Assembly: GCF_040545875.1 (NCBI RefSeq)
Contig: NZ_JBEPMR010000022.1
Length of the DNA: 64,000 nucleotides
Origin: Faecalicatena_A orotica
GTDB taxonomy: Bacteria > Bacillota > Clostridia > Lachnospirales > Lachnospiraceae
Reading direction: 5' to 3' (one strand)
Within the stretch, counting starts at the first letter, position 1. Every line of letters starts with the position of its first letter. Under the pieces are notes generated by a model that searched no databases, had not been told where the DNA came from, and saw only the letters and a program-made list of their open reading frames with translations. Of the stretch, positions 16,411 to 25,491 are shown piece after piece. The position numbers were made by a program, and so were the translations under genes.

Positions 16411-17703
16411 ATGGAATTAACGAATATTACAGGATTAAGAGGGGAAGTTTCCGTTCCCGGCGACAAATCTATTTCCCACAGGTGCATTATGTTTGGGTCC
16501 ATCGCGAAAGGGACGACTGAGATTCATAATTTTCTGGAAGGTGCCGACTGTCTGGCTACGATCAATTGTTTCCGCAGGCTCGGGATCGATATCGTCGAGG
16601 ACGGTGATATCATTACCGTACATGGAAAAGGATTGCACGGACTGAGTGCCCCGGACGATATACTGGATGTAGGCAACAGCGGAACGACTACCCGGCTGAT
16701 CTCAGGCATTCTTGCCGGACAGTCCTTTGACTGCAAGATTTCCGGGGATGATTCCCTGAATTCACGTCCCATGAAACGGATCATCGACCCGCTGACCCGC
16801 ATGGGGGCGAATATATCCAGCATTCTCCGCAACGGGTGTGCCCCTCTCTATATCACAAAAGGCTCCCTCCACGGGATTCATTATATCTCCCCGGTCGCTT
16901 CCGCACAGGTCAAATCCTGTATCCTGCTTGCAGGACTTTACGCAGACGGGGAAACTTCTGTCATGGAACCGAGTCTTTCCCGGAACCATACGGAACTGAT
17001 GCTGAAAGAATTCGGGGCCGACCTGACCACGAAGCACGAACTGGATTCTACAAGGGCGACGGCATCCATCCGTCCCTGCGAAGAATTGTACGGCCAGAAG
17101 ATCATGGTGCCGGGAGATATCTCCTCTGCGGCATACTTCATAGCCGCCGGCCTGCTTGTCCCTGATTCCGAAATCCTCATCAAAAACACTGGAATCAATC
17201 CGACCCGTGCAGGTATCCTGAAAGTATGTGAAGATATGGGCGGGGATATCACACTCCTGAATGAGCGCACCGAAGGCGGGGAAAAGATTGCCGATATACT
17301 GGTCCGTTCCAGTAAACTTCACGGTATAACGATCGAAGGGGATATCATCCCGACCCTGATTGACGAAATTCCTGTCATTGCGGTCATGGCCGCTGTGGCA
17401 GAAGGCACAACAATCATACGGGACGCTTCGGAACTGAAGGTAAAAGAAACTGACCGGATCGAGACAGTCACCGACAACCTGACTGCAATGGGCTGCGATG
17501 TCACCCCGGCTTTTGACGGAATGGTGATAAATGGCGGCAAGCCGCTTCACGGAGCCACGATCCACACGCTTCTGGACCACAGGATTGCGATGGCTTTCAG
17601 CATTGCAGCACTGGTTGCGGAGGGTAATACAAATATCCTTGACAGCCACTGTGTAGATGTATCCTATCCAACCTTTTACGATACTTTTGAGCAGCTCTTA
17701 TAG
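16411..17703 (+). CDS. aroA: 3-phosphoshikimate 1-carboxyvinyltransferase (EPSP synthase)
   Basis: A 430-residue enzyme of the shikimate pathway that adds enolpyruvate to shikimate-3-phosphate. Visible motifs are PGDKSISHR (phosphate binding), GNSGTTTRL (PEP/glyphosate loop), NPTRAG and the late KETDRI segment. The start at 16411 is chosen because residues from MELTNITGLRG fit the family N terminus; an AAAGGA site lies 13 bp upstream. It follows tyrA on the same strand, and its last 6 bases overlap the end of the convergent folate operon. Confidence 0.95.
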   Translation: MELTNITGLRGEVSVPGDKSISHRCIMFGSIAKGTTEIHNFLEGADCLATINCFRRLGIDIVEDGDIITVHGKGLHGLSAPDDILDVGNSGTTTRLISGILAGQSFDCKISGDDSLNSRPMKRIIDPLTRMGANISSILRNGCAPLYITKGSLHGIHYISPVASAQVKSCILLAGLYADGETSVMEPSLSRNHTELMLKEFGADLTTKHELDSTRATASIRPCEELYGQKIMVPGDISSAAYFIAAGLLVPDSEILIKNTGINPTRAGILKVCEDMGGDITLLNERTEGGEKIADILVRSSKLHGITIEGDIIPTLIDEIPVIAVMAAVAEGTTIIRDASELKVKETDRIETVTDNLTAMGCDVTPAFDGMVINGGKPLHGATIHTLLDHRIAMAFSIAALVAEGNTNILDSHCVDVSYPTFYDTFEQLL

Positions 17704-17710
17704 GCTGCTC
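17689..17710. terminator. Hairpin spanning the convergent aroA and folBK stop codons
   Basis: GAGCAGC (17689-17695) pairs with GCTGCTC (17704-17710) around 8 bases that contain both stop codons. There is no long T run, so termination strength is uncertain, but the position suits a two-way end. Confidence 0.5.
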
Positions 17711-18519
17711 ATTACTTCCTCCAACATCTCCCGCACTGTCTTCCCATTCCCCGGATGGTGCTTGTAAGGTGCAATCTCATGCAGCGGCTTTAAGACAAAA
17801 TCCCGCTTCTGCACTTCAACATGCGGGATGCATAACGTATCTGTCCCCATAATGAGGTCATCATAAAAAATGATATCCAGATCCAGTGTCCTCGGCCCCC
17901 AGTGGATGATGCGCTCCCGTCCGGCCTCCTGTTCAATCTCATGAAGGGCTTCCAATAGTTCTTCCGGAGTGAGCAGTGTCTTCAGTTCAAGGCAGCCGTT
18001 CAGGAAATCATCCTGGTCTGTCACGCCGTAGGGAGGAGTTACCAGCCAGGACGATGTCTTTTCCACACGGCAGCCCTCCCACGCGTCGAGTGCCTTTACT
18101 GCGCCGTCCAGATACTGTTGTTTCTCTCCCATATTCGAGCCTAGGGCAATATATGCTGTGTGCCACTGCCGTTCAATCTTTACGGAAACATATTCCAGAG
18201 GCAGTCCTACCGGCGCCCACGGCTTCTTTACTTCCAGTTCTACTTTCTGTAAATGCTCTGTATGCAGGAGAAGTTCTTCTGCCAGACTCTCCGCAGCCCG
18301 CTCGATAAGCTTAAATGTATGCCTCTTTAAGTACGCATCGATAAACTGGCTCACTTCCCCGTAGTGGATGGATGCGGTTAAGTCGTCCGTCTTTCCCGCA
18401 CGCCGCGTATCTGTATATAAGGTGGCTGAAACAAGGAACTTCTGCCCCAGTACATTCTCCTCCGGGAACACACCGTGCTTTGCAAATACCTCTAAATTTT
18501 CTATCTTAATTTTATCCAT
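17698..18519 (-). CDS. folBK: Bifunctional dihydroneopterin aldolase / HPPK
   Basis: A 273-residue fusion. Residues 1-118 are dihydroneopterin aldolase (FolB), with the early FAKHGVFPEE segment; residues about 121-273 are 6-hydroxymethyl-7,8-dihydropterin pyrophosphokinase (FolK), with ALGSNMGEK and the GPRTLDLDI motif. The two catalyse consecutive steps before FolP. I prefer the ATG at 18519 because GGGGG lies 7 bp upstream; an ATG at 18525 overlapping the folP stop is the alternative. It is the last gene of the operon. FolB/FolK fusions occur in several bacteria. Confidence 0.92.
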   Translation of the reverse strand: MDKIKIENLEVFAKHGVFPEENVLGQKFLVSATLYTDTRRAGKTDDLTASIHYGEVSQFIDAYLKRHTFKLIERAAESLAEELLLHTEHLQKVELEVKKPWAPVGLPLEYVSVKIERQWHTAYIALGSNMGEKQQYLDGAVKALDAWEGCRVEKTSSWLVTPPYGVTDQDDFLNGCLELKTLLTPEELLEALHEIEQEAGRERIIHWGPRTLDLDIIFYDDLIMGTDTLCIPHVEVQKRDFVLKPLHEIAPYKHHPGNGKTVREMLEEVMSSL

Positions 18520-18521
18520 GA

Positions 18522-19340
18522 TCATACCCCCTGATGCTCCCTCATGATTGCTTCAGCCATCTTAAGCGCACGCTTATTCGCCTTCACATCATGTACCCTG
18601 ACAAATGCGCAGCCGCTTAACATTCCCATGACGGTTGTCACTAATGTACCTTCTTCTCTCTGGTCCGCAGGGAGATCCAGCGTCAGACCGATCACCGACT
18701 TTCTGGAAGTGCCAAGCAAAACCGGATACCCCAGAAACTGCAGACGGTTCAATTGTTTGATAATCTCCAGATTCATCTCATAAGTCTTGCCGAATCCCAC
18801 ACCCGGGTCAAGAATAATCTTGTCCTTCTTAATCCCGGCTTTTCTGGCAATATTTACACTCTTTTCCAGATCCATCAGCACATCTGGAAGGAAGTTCTGG
18901 TATTCGGCCTTCTCCCTGTTATGCATCAGACAGCAGGCCGCCCCGCTTTCTGCAATCAGTAAGGCCATGTTTTCATCGTATTTCAGCCCCCAGATATCGT
19001 TTACCAGACCGGCTCCTGCTTGAAGGGCCGCCCTTGCGACACGGCTTTTATAAGTGTCAATGGAAACTGGTACATCAAACTCTTTCTTTAGCTTCTCAAT
19101 GACAGGCGCCGTACGTTCGATCTCCTCTTCTTCTGAGATCTGTACGTGTCCCGGACGCGTGGACTCTCCGCCCACATCCAGAATATCCACCCCCTCCATG
19201 ACCATCTCCTGCGCATGCGTAAGTGCTGCATCGAGACGGCTGTAACGCCCGCCATCAGAAAAAGAATCCGGTGTTACATTCAGAATTCCCATGATATATG
19301 TATGATTGTCTGTGTCAAATTCCCTGCTGCCTATGATCAT
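18522..19340 (-). CDS. folP: Dihydropteroate synthase
   Basis: A 272-residue TIM-barrel enzyme joining hydroxymethyl-dihydropterin pyrophosphate to p-aminobenzoate, the sulfonamide target. MGILNVTPDSFSDGG and DVGGESTRPG near the N terminus are the two family signatures, and a LGTSRKS segment lies later. It sits between the HD-domain gene (17 bp upstream) and folBK (adjacent), consistent with pathway order. Confidence 0.96.
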   Translation of the reverse strand: MIIGSREFDTDNHTYIMGILNVTPDSFSDGGRYSRLDAALTHAQEMVMEGVDILDVGGESTRPGHVQISEEEEIERTAPVIEKLKKEFDVPVSIDTYKSRVARAALQAGAGLVNDIWGLKYDENMALLIAESGAACCLMHNREKAEYQNFLPDVLMDLEKSVNIARKAGIKKDKIILDPGVGFGKTYEMNLEIIKQLNRLQFLGYPVLLGTSRKSVIGLTLDLPADQREEGTLVTTVMGMLSGCAFVRVHDVKANKRALKMAEAIMREHQGV

Positions 19341-19356
19341 ATGATTATCAATCCTT

Positions 19357-19839
19357 TCACCACTTTATTTCCATGTTTTTCTTTTCCCTGCTCCAATTGC
19401 ATTCCGGTTCGGCCGGACACATACAGCATACTCTGGAGAGCTTGTCGCTTTCATATAAAAGCCTTCCCAGTACCGACATCCCTTCCTTGCTTCTGCGATG
19501 TTCCAGAATTGCCTTAAGGATCATCTGCTTTTCTTCTTCTGTAAAGGAGTCTGTGTCCGTAAGTATCTGCCCTGCTATCTTAATCCCCGCTATTTCATGG
19601 GGTGTGCCATCCTCATACTGCCTGTATTTACCGATATCATGTAAAAGGGCCGCCGCATAAATGAGCTCTTTTTTCATCCCCAGATCTTCTTCCAGATTAC
19701 GGATATAGGCAATCCTCGCCACATCAAGAAGGTGCGTTATCTGGTGGCGGCAGAATATCCGATCCTTTTCTGCTTCCTCCAGTAATGCATAGCTTTCCCG
19801 GTAAAGTGGATGGTTCCTGATTTTTTCTATTGCTTCCAT
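19357..19839 (-). CDS. HD-domain phosphohydrolase in the folate operon
   Basis: A 160-residue protein with an HD-superfamily metal site: an early His in HQITHLLDVAR, the paired LLHDIGKY, and a later His in the LEHRR segment. HD proteins of this size hydrolyse phosphate esters or nucleotides. The gene lies between folE and folP, 6 bp after folE, where it could supply the phosphatase step on dihydroneopterin triphosphate that lacks a dedicated enzyme in many genomes. That role is an inference from position. The last 30 residues carry several Cys (CCMCPAEPEC), an unusual tail that might bind metal. Confidence 0.82.
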   Translation of the reverse strand: MEAIEKIRNHPLYRESYALLEEAEKDRIFCRHQITHLLDVARIAYIRNLEEDLGMKKELIYAAALLHDIGKYRQYEDGTPHEIAGIKIAGQILTDTDSFTEEEKQMILKAILEHRRSKEGMSVLGRLLYESDKLSRVCCMCPAEPECNWSREKKNMEIKW

Positions 19840-19845
19840 AATATT

Positions 19846-20400
19846 CTACCTGAGCATCTGGAAAAACTGGTTTGTAAGTTCCGTATTCTCCAGAAATTCG
19901 CCGCGTTTGACGATTGTAACTGTCTGGCTCCCCGGCTTTTTGATTCCCCGCATGGTCATGCACATATGCTCCGCCTCGATCATGACAAGGACCCCTTTCG
20001 GATTCAGATTCTCCATCAGGGCATCTGCGATCTGCCCCGTCAGCTGTTCCTGAAGCTGCAGCCTCTTGGCAAACACCTCCACGGTCCTTGCAAGCTTACT
20101 TAAGCCCACCACTTTTCCGTCCGGTATATAAGCGATATGGGCCTTTCCATAAAACGGGAGCAGATGGTGTTCGCAGGTCGAATAGAAGGTGATATCTTTC
20201 TCAATCACCATCTCATTATCATCGACATGGAACGTCTTTTTCAAATGTTGTGCCGCATTCTCTTCCATCCCCCCGTATATTTCTTCATACATCCGCGCAA
20301 TCCTGTCGGGTGTATCTTTCAGCCCTTCACGTGTAATATCTTCCCCGATTCCTTCCAGCAGAAGCTTAACTGCCTGCTTTACTTTTTCCTGATCTATCAT
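19846..20400 (-). CDS. folE: GTP cyclohydrolase I
   Basis: A 184-residue enzyme converting GTP to dihydroneopterin triphosphate, the first step of folate synthesis. CEHHLLPFYG supplies zinc ligands, with a second Cys in the late MCMTMRG segment, and GLSKLAR is a conserved active-site piece. It is second in the operon, 19 bp after folC, and 6 bp before the HD gene. Confidence 0.96.
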   Translation of the reverse strand: MIDQEKVKQAVKLLLEGIGEDITREGLKDTPDRIARMYEEIYGGMEENAAQHLKKTFHVDDNEMVIEKDITFYSTCEHHLLPFYGKAHIAYIPDGKVVGLSKLARTVEVFAKRLQLQEQLTGQIADALMENLNPKGVLVMIEAEHMCMTMRGIKKPGSQTVTIVKRGEFLENTELTNQFFQMLR

Positions 20401-20419
20401 AATGTCTCCTTATATGGCT

Positions 20420-21718
20420 CTACTTTGCTGTCTGACATCCAGACTCTGCCATCTTCATGACCTGTCCTAAATAGGACAGGGAACCAAAAGCCAGTATTAC
20501 ATCCTCTGCACCTGCCACATGGTATGCCGCACCGACTGCCGCACCGATATCAGATACCGCCTCCACACCGGGGCAGTATGGCTCCACTGCTTCCTTAAGT
20601 TCTTCCGCTTTCAGGGTGCGCCCTGTATCCGGCAGGTCTACCGTATAGATCTTTTCTGCCAGCGGGGCCATGATCTGTGCGATCTTTGTGTATTCCTTGT
20701 CTTTGAATACACCCATAATAAAGATCAGCCTTCTGCCCGCGAAATAATGTTCCAGTGTTTCCCGCAGCTTTAAAGCCGCATCCTCGTTATGTGCCCCGTC
20801 TACGATAAACAGAGGCTCCTTATGAATGCAGGTAAACCTCCCGGGCCAGCTTGTTTTCGCAAAACCGTCCCGCACAGCTTTTTCTGTGATATGGAATCCG
20901 TTTTCATTCAATCCGTCTATCAATTCAAGAACCGTAACTGCATTACTAATCTGATGTCTTCCCGCCAGTGGAATATGGATATTCTTCCATTTCCCGCAGG
21001 TAAATTCCTGTCCGTCCCAGTTCTCCTTAAGCACCACCGCATCTTTTACAGAAGCCGTATACATCCTGCATGAGAGCGCGTCTGCCTTATCCTTTAAAAT
21101 CTTCATGACTTCCGGCTTCTGCCCTGCCGTCACCACAAAGCATCCCGGCTTGATGATGCCTGCTTTATTACCGGCTATTTCTTCCAGTGTATCCCCTAAA
21201 AATCCCATATGGTCCCGGCTGATGGATGCAAAAACGGCAGCAGCCGTACGCTCCACAATATTCGTGGCATCAAGCGTGCCGCCCAGACCGGTTTCCAGTA
21301 CAACGATATCACAGTTCTTCTTTTTAAAATACAAAAAAGCTATTGCCGTCTCGACCTCAAATACAGTGGGGCTTGCTTCCCCTGAGGTTTCCATACGTGC
21401 AATAGCTTTCTGAACTTCTTCCACTAATCCGGCGAAATCTTCTTCCGGTATCCATTCTCCGTCTACCTGAATCCGCTCTAAATAGGAAACCACTGTTGGC
21501 GATACATATCTCCCGGTCCTGTATCCTGCCTCACTTAAGATTGTAGAAGTGTATGCAAGCACAGATCCCTTTCCATTCGTTCCTGCGATATGTATGAACG
21601 TAAGGTCATCCTGAGGATTCCCAAGTTCACGCAACAGACCTCGAATCGTATCCAAGCCAAGTACACTTCCGTATTTCGACACTTCGTCCAAATATACCCT
21701 TGCTTCTTTATAGGTCAC
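20420..21718 (-). CDS. folC: Folylpolyglutamate synthase / dihydrofolate synthase
   Basis: A 432-residue Mur-ligase-type enzyme that adds glutamate to dihydropteroate and folates. AGTNGKGS is the ATP loop and LETGLGGTLDATN the family signature. I choose the GTG at 21718 (protein MTYKEARVYLDE) because the family N terminus fits and purine-rich GGAAAGGAAA lies upstream. A longer frame reaching 21781 adds 21 basic residues not expected in the family. It is the first gene of folC-folE-HD-folP-folBK. Confidence 0.92.
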   Translation of the reverse strand: MTYKEARVYLDEVSKYGSVLGLDTIRGLLRELGNPQDDLTFIHIAGTNGKGSVLAYTSTILSEAGYRTGRYVSPTVVSYLERIQVDGEWIPEEDFAGLVEEVQKAIARMETSGEASPTVFEVETAIAFLYFKKKNCDIVVLETGLGGTLDATNIVERTAAAVFASISRDHMGFLGDTLEEIAGNKAGIIKPGCFVVTAGQKPEVMKILKDKADALSCRMYTASVKDAVVLKENWDGQEFTCGKWKNIHIPLAGRHQISNAVTVLELIDGLNENGFHITEKAVRDGFAKTSWPGRFTCIHKEPLFIVDGAHNEDAALKLRETLEHYFAGRRLIFIMGVFKDKEYTKIAQIMAPLAEKIYTVDLPDTGRTLKAEELKEAVEPYCPGVEAVSDIGAAVGAAYHVAGAEDVILAFGSLSYLGQVMKMAESGCQTAK

Positions 21719-21789
21719 GTTTCTCGTTTCCTTTCCTTTTTTAAAATATCTAAATATGCCTTGTCGTGATTTCATTATCACTGTTGTCC

Positions 21790-21818
21790 ATCATAGCACT
21801 AAATCAGATATATCACAA
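21790..21818 (-). promoter_or_regulatory. Promoter of the folate operon
   Basis: On the minus strand a -35 TTGTGA (21813-21818) and a -10 TATGAT (21790-21795) are 17 bp apart, about 70 bp upstream of the GTG start of folC. This supports the shorter folC start. Confidence 0.6.
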
Positions 21819-21844
21819 GGAAAATTTTTACCGGTCTAATCATC

Positions 21845-23785
21845 TTATATCCATTCTTTTACCCATACTGTCATCTCCCCTTTGCCCCTGTTATTCCAGT
21901 ATGCATAGGGGATGGCCCGTACTTCTGTCTTCAAAAACTTTGGTTTTTCTTCTTTGTACAGCTCGCCCGGGGCCCAGCTGTCTGCCGCAATGCGGTATCC
22001 GTCTGCCGACAATACCCATGTCCCCCCGAAGAGTTCCGGGTCCAGCCGCATTGCGGGCCGGGTCGAGGTATCCAGATAAATTCCGGAAAGATTCGCGCCG
22101 TTATCTGCTTCTTCCAATGCATAAACAAGCGGCCCGTTCATCATGCACACTTTACCCTCATCGGCGCGTACGGCAGGATTTGCCCTGATGAAACGTGGTT
22201 CCGAACGAAACCGGACTTCCAGTGTCTTCCCGCTGAAATCACCGCTTATGTATGCATAGCCTTTTTCTGCCGTATAGACAGCCTCAGTACCGTCCTGAAA
22301 GATACGGTAATCAACTGCATAATCCGGAATCCGAAGTGCAAGTGTCATCCGTCCTGCTTCACCGTGAATCCGAAGGGAATATGTATTTTTATAGGGAAAT
22401 TCCGTTTCCAGACTGACCCGGATTCTGCCACCTTCTAATTCCAGTTCTGTTTCATTTCCTATGAAAAGGTTGACAAACAGTGTGTGTTTATCATACCCGT
22501 ATATATACTGCCCCAGCGAAGAAAGAGTCCTCGCGATATTGGGAGGGCAGCACGCAACCCCGAACCATTTCTGGCGAATGCTTTTTACATGCTCTTTGGA
22601 GGTGCGCTCCATGCAGTTATCCGGCCATACTTCCAGTGGATTTACATAGAAGAAACTTTTTCCATCCAGGGCAATGCCTGCAAGAACAGTATTATACAAA
22701 GCGCGCTCTGCCACATCAATGTATCTGGCATCGCGGGTTATCTGGGCCATTCTTCTCCCAAACAGTACCAGCCCAATCGAAGCACACGTTTCCCCATAAT
22801 TGCAGTCATTCGGCAGGTCATAATCCGTTGTAAAACGTTCCAGAATACCGGAAGAACCGATCCCGCCGGTCACATACATTCTTCTCTGTACGATATTGTC
22901 CCAGAGTTTCGTGCATGCTTCAAAAAGTTTTTCATCATGGTACAGGTCTGCAAGATCTGCCATTGCGGAGTATAAATACACGGCGCGCACGGCATGCCCT
23001 TCTGCCGTCCTTTGTTCCCTGACCGGAAGGTGGGACTGGGAATACTCTGGCTGGTAGTCTTCAAATTCCGGGAAGATATTCCGGAATCCTTCCTGTTCCA
23101 TCTCCTTCAGAAAGTAGTTTTTCTCTCCCGTGCCTCTTACATCAATGAAATACTTAGCCGTTTCCAGATACTTTCTTTCCCCGGTCACCTCATACAGACG
23201 CACGAGGGCAAGCTCAATCTCTTCATGTCCCGGCATCCCGTGAAGCTTTCCTTCTTCTGGTCCGAATGTATCTGCGACAAGATCTGCCATGCGGCAGACA
23301 ATCTCGAGAAATCTTCTTTCACCGGTCGCCTGATTATATGCAACGGCGGCCTCTATCATGTGTCCCAGTGTATATAGTTCATGTCCCTCACAAAGATTCT
23401 GAAATCTTTTGCCCGGTTCCTTCAGTATAAAATAGGTATTAAAATATCCGTCCGGCTGTTGTGCGCGGCCGATCAGGTCAATCACACCGTCTGCACGTTT
23501 TTTCAGTTCTGCATCCGGTTCTGCCGCCAGCGTATACGCCACGGCTTCCAGCCATTTTGCCACATCGGAATCCTGAAAGACCGCTCCAAAGAACTCTCCA
23601 TCTGACTCCCCTGCCGCGATCCGGAAATTTTCGATGCAGTGGCTGGGCGGCGCATCCTCAATCTGGTCGTTCATTGCCCTCCACTGGTAGTCCAGTATTT
23701 CGGACTTTACCAGTTGCGTATGCCTGTCCCAGAAAGGGTCCTTAATCTTTACGTCCTTTAAATCTGCCAGTTTTAATTTTTCCAT
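21845..23785 (-). CDS. GH127 beta-L-arabinofuranosidase-like enzyme
   Basis: A 646-residue cytoplasmic protein of the GH127 family, (alpha/alpha)6 barrel plus beta domains. The zinc and catalytic residues known from HypBA1 can be placed: Glu332 and Cys334 in GETC, and Cys412-Cys413 in ACCPPN. The family releases beta-L-arabinofuranose through a cysteine nucleophile. No signal peptide is present, so it acts on imported oligosaccharides. The start at 23785 is chosen because GAGGG lies just upstream. It closes the carbohydrate operon, 14 bp after the sensor kinase. Confidence 0.93.
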   Translation of the reverse strand: MEKLKLADLKDVKIKDPFWDRHTQLVKSEILDYQWRAMNDQIEDAPPSHCIENFRIAAGESDGEFFGAVFQDSDVAKWLEAVAYTLAAEPDAELKKRADGVIDLIGRAQQPDGYFNTYFILKEPGKRFQNLCEGHELYTLGHMIEAAVAYNQATGERRFLEIVCRMADLVADTFGPEEGKLHGMPGHEEIELALVRLYEVTGERKYLETAKYFIDVRGTGEKNYFLKEMEQEGFRNIFPEFEDYQPEYSQSHLPVREQRTAEGHAVRAVYLYSAMADLADLYHDEKLFEACTKLWDNIVQRRMYVTGGIGSSGILERFTTDYDLPNDCNYGETCASIGLVLFGRRMAQITRDARYIDVAERALYNTVLAGIALDGKSFFYVNPLEVWPDNCMERTSKEHVKSIRQKWFGVACCPPNIARTLSSLGQYIYGYDKHTLFVNLFIGNETELELEGGRIRVSLETEFPYKNTYSLRIHGEAGRMTLALRIPDYAVDYRIFQDGTEAVYTAEKGYAYISGDFSGKTLEVRFRSEPRFIRANPAVRADEGKVCMMNGPLVYALEEADNGANLSGIYLDTSTRPAMRLDPELFGGTWVLSADGYRIAADSWAPGELYKEEKPKFLKTEVRAIPYAYWNNRGKGEMTVWVKEWI

Positions 23786-23799
23786 CTTTTTCCCTCTTC

Positions 23800-25491
23800 T
23801 CACACTTTTTCTCCAGATTTACATCTGAGTGGAATGAAAATTTTAATCCTTGTCCCTTCCTCCCATTCACTTTCGATCTGAAGCCCGCTTTTTTCTCCAT
23901 ACATCAGTTTCAGCCTCTGATGGACATTCTTAAGTCCGAAACCGCCCTCATGGATATCTTTCTCGCGGATTTCCTCTGATTCCAGTTCCTTCATAAGCTC
24001 GTTCAGTTCCTCCGGCAGCATGCCCGTCCCGTCGTCCTCCACACACAGGACAAGTCCGTCACACTCCTGATAAGCAGATATCTGTATATGCCCCTTCCTG
24101 CCTGCATCACGGATTCCGTGGTAGATACTGTTTTCTACAAGGGGCTGGAGAATAAACTTCATGATTTTTATGTCCTTCAATTTTTCATCGACAGAGACAT
24201 CCCATGTGATCTGGTCAGGAAAACGAATATTCTGGATTTCCAGATAGCACACTGCATATTCTGCCTCCTTTTCCAGTGTCACAAATTCCTGTCCGTGGCT
24301 TAAGCTGATCCTAAAAAAATCAGACAGCGCAATCACAAGCTCCTCACTCTGTACATCATGGTTCTTCCGCGCAAACATGCTGATGGAATCCAGCGTGTTA
24401 TAGAGAAAATGCGGGTTGATCTGGTACTGCATGGCCTTTAACTCCAGCAGGCGCTGGTTGGTCTCCTCACGCCTTATCTTTTCTACCAGCTCCCCGATTT
24501 TTTTTGACATCCTGTTCATCGTTTCCGCAAGCTGCCCGATCTCATCCTCACCGCTGACAGGCACCTCTGAACGCATATTGCCTTTTCCGACCTGTTTCAT
24601 GGCATTCCTGATATCTGAAATGGGTTTTGTAATCCTGCCGGAAAGATAGATGACCATACACACACTAATCACAAGCAGTACCATCAGCTCCAGTGAAAGG
24701 ATTTTGAAAATCAAATAAATAGAGGCATAGGCCTCGTTCTTATCAATCCAGGTTTTCAGCCTCCAGATACCATTGTCCCGGGAGCTGATAATATACTTTT
24801 TATCTGAAAGCGTGTCCCCGTCACCAACAGAAGATAGCCTGAAATTGCCGTCCACACTCTCCAGGCGGTAATTCTGTGTGTCTTCCAGAAGAAACTGGCC
24901 GATCCGGTCCACAAAGAGGCTTTTGTCAATCACCATGCAGACTGCACCAATCTTCTGCGTCAGATCCGTTGTATTATTGTTCACAATCCGGTACACAACG
25001 ATGCTGCTGTCATTAAAATCTGTAAACCATACGGCGGATGCATCTTTTCTGCCCTTTAGATCCTCCTTTGACTCCAGATACCCGGACACCGCATTATGGG
25101 AAAGGTTGCTGTACATCCTCCCGTAATTGTCGATCAGGTAAATGGACCTGATCGCGCTGTCATAATCCGTATAAGACAGAATCCGGTTCCGCATCTCTGC
25201 CGTCATGGACGGCACATAGTTCTGGCTGCTGTTATCTGCGTATCTTAAAAACTCCTGTATGTCGGAATCACCAATCATGTTCACCGTATAATTTTCTATC
25301 TTCATCTTTGCCGAATTAATTTCCCAGAATGCAGACTCTGTAAACTTTTCCAGATGCTCTTCATACATTTTCGTCAGAGACGGGCGAAGATGGAAAACCG
25401 CAAACAAAGCCATAGCCGCAATCTGGAAGACTGCCACACCGATAAAGAAAACCATGATTCTGTTCTTTATGGATTTGAATCTGCGCTTCAC
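23800..25491 (-). CDS. YesM-type sensor histidine kinase
   Basis: A 563-residue membrane kinase. Helix 1 lies at about residues 12-33 and helix 2 at about 263-288, enclosing an extracellular sensor of about 230 residues. A HAMP segment follows, then the His_kinase domain with the phospho-acceptor in NPHFLYNTLD, and an HATPase with DDGTGM and GGFGLKN. It overlaps the response regulator gene by 4 bp. The pair would detect an external carbohydrate and control this importer operon. Confidence 0.93.
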   Translation of the reverse strand: MKRRFKSIKNRIMVFFIGVAVFQIAAMALFAVFHLRPSLTKMYEEHLEKFTESAFWEINSAKMKIENYTVNMIGDSDIQEFLRYADNSSQNYVPSMTAEMRNRILSYTDYDSAIRSIYLIDNYGRMYSNLSHNAVSGYLESKEDLKGRKDASAVWFTDFNDSSIVVYRIVNNNTTDLTQKIGAVCMVIDKSLFVDRIGQFLLEDTQNYRLESVDGNFRLSSVGDGDTLSDKKYIISSRDNGIWRLKTWIDKNEAYASIYLIFKILSLELMVLLVISVCMVIYLSGRITKPISDIRNAMKQVGKGNMRSEVPVSGEDEIGQLAETMNRMSKKIGELVEKIRREETNQRLLELKAMQYQINPHFLYNTLDSISMFARKNHDVQSEELVIALSDFFRISLSHGQEFVTLEKEAEYAVCYLEIQNIRFPDQITWDVSVDEKLKDIKIMKFILQPLVENSIYHGIRDAGRKGHIQISAYQECDGLVLCVEDDGTGMLPEELNELMKELESEEIREKDIHEGGFGLKNVHQRLKLMYGEKSGLQIESEWEEGTRIKIFIPLRCKSGEKV

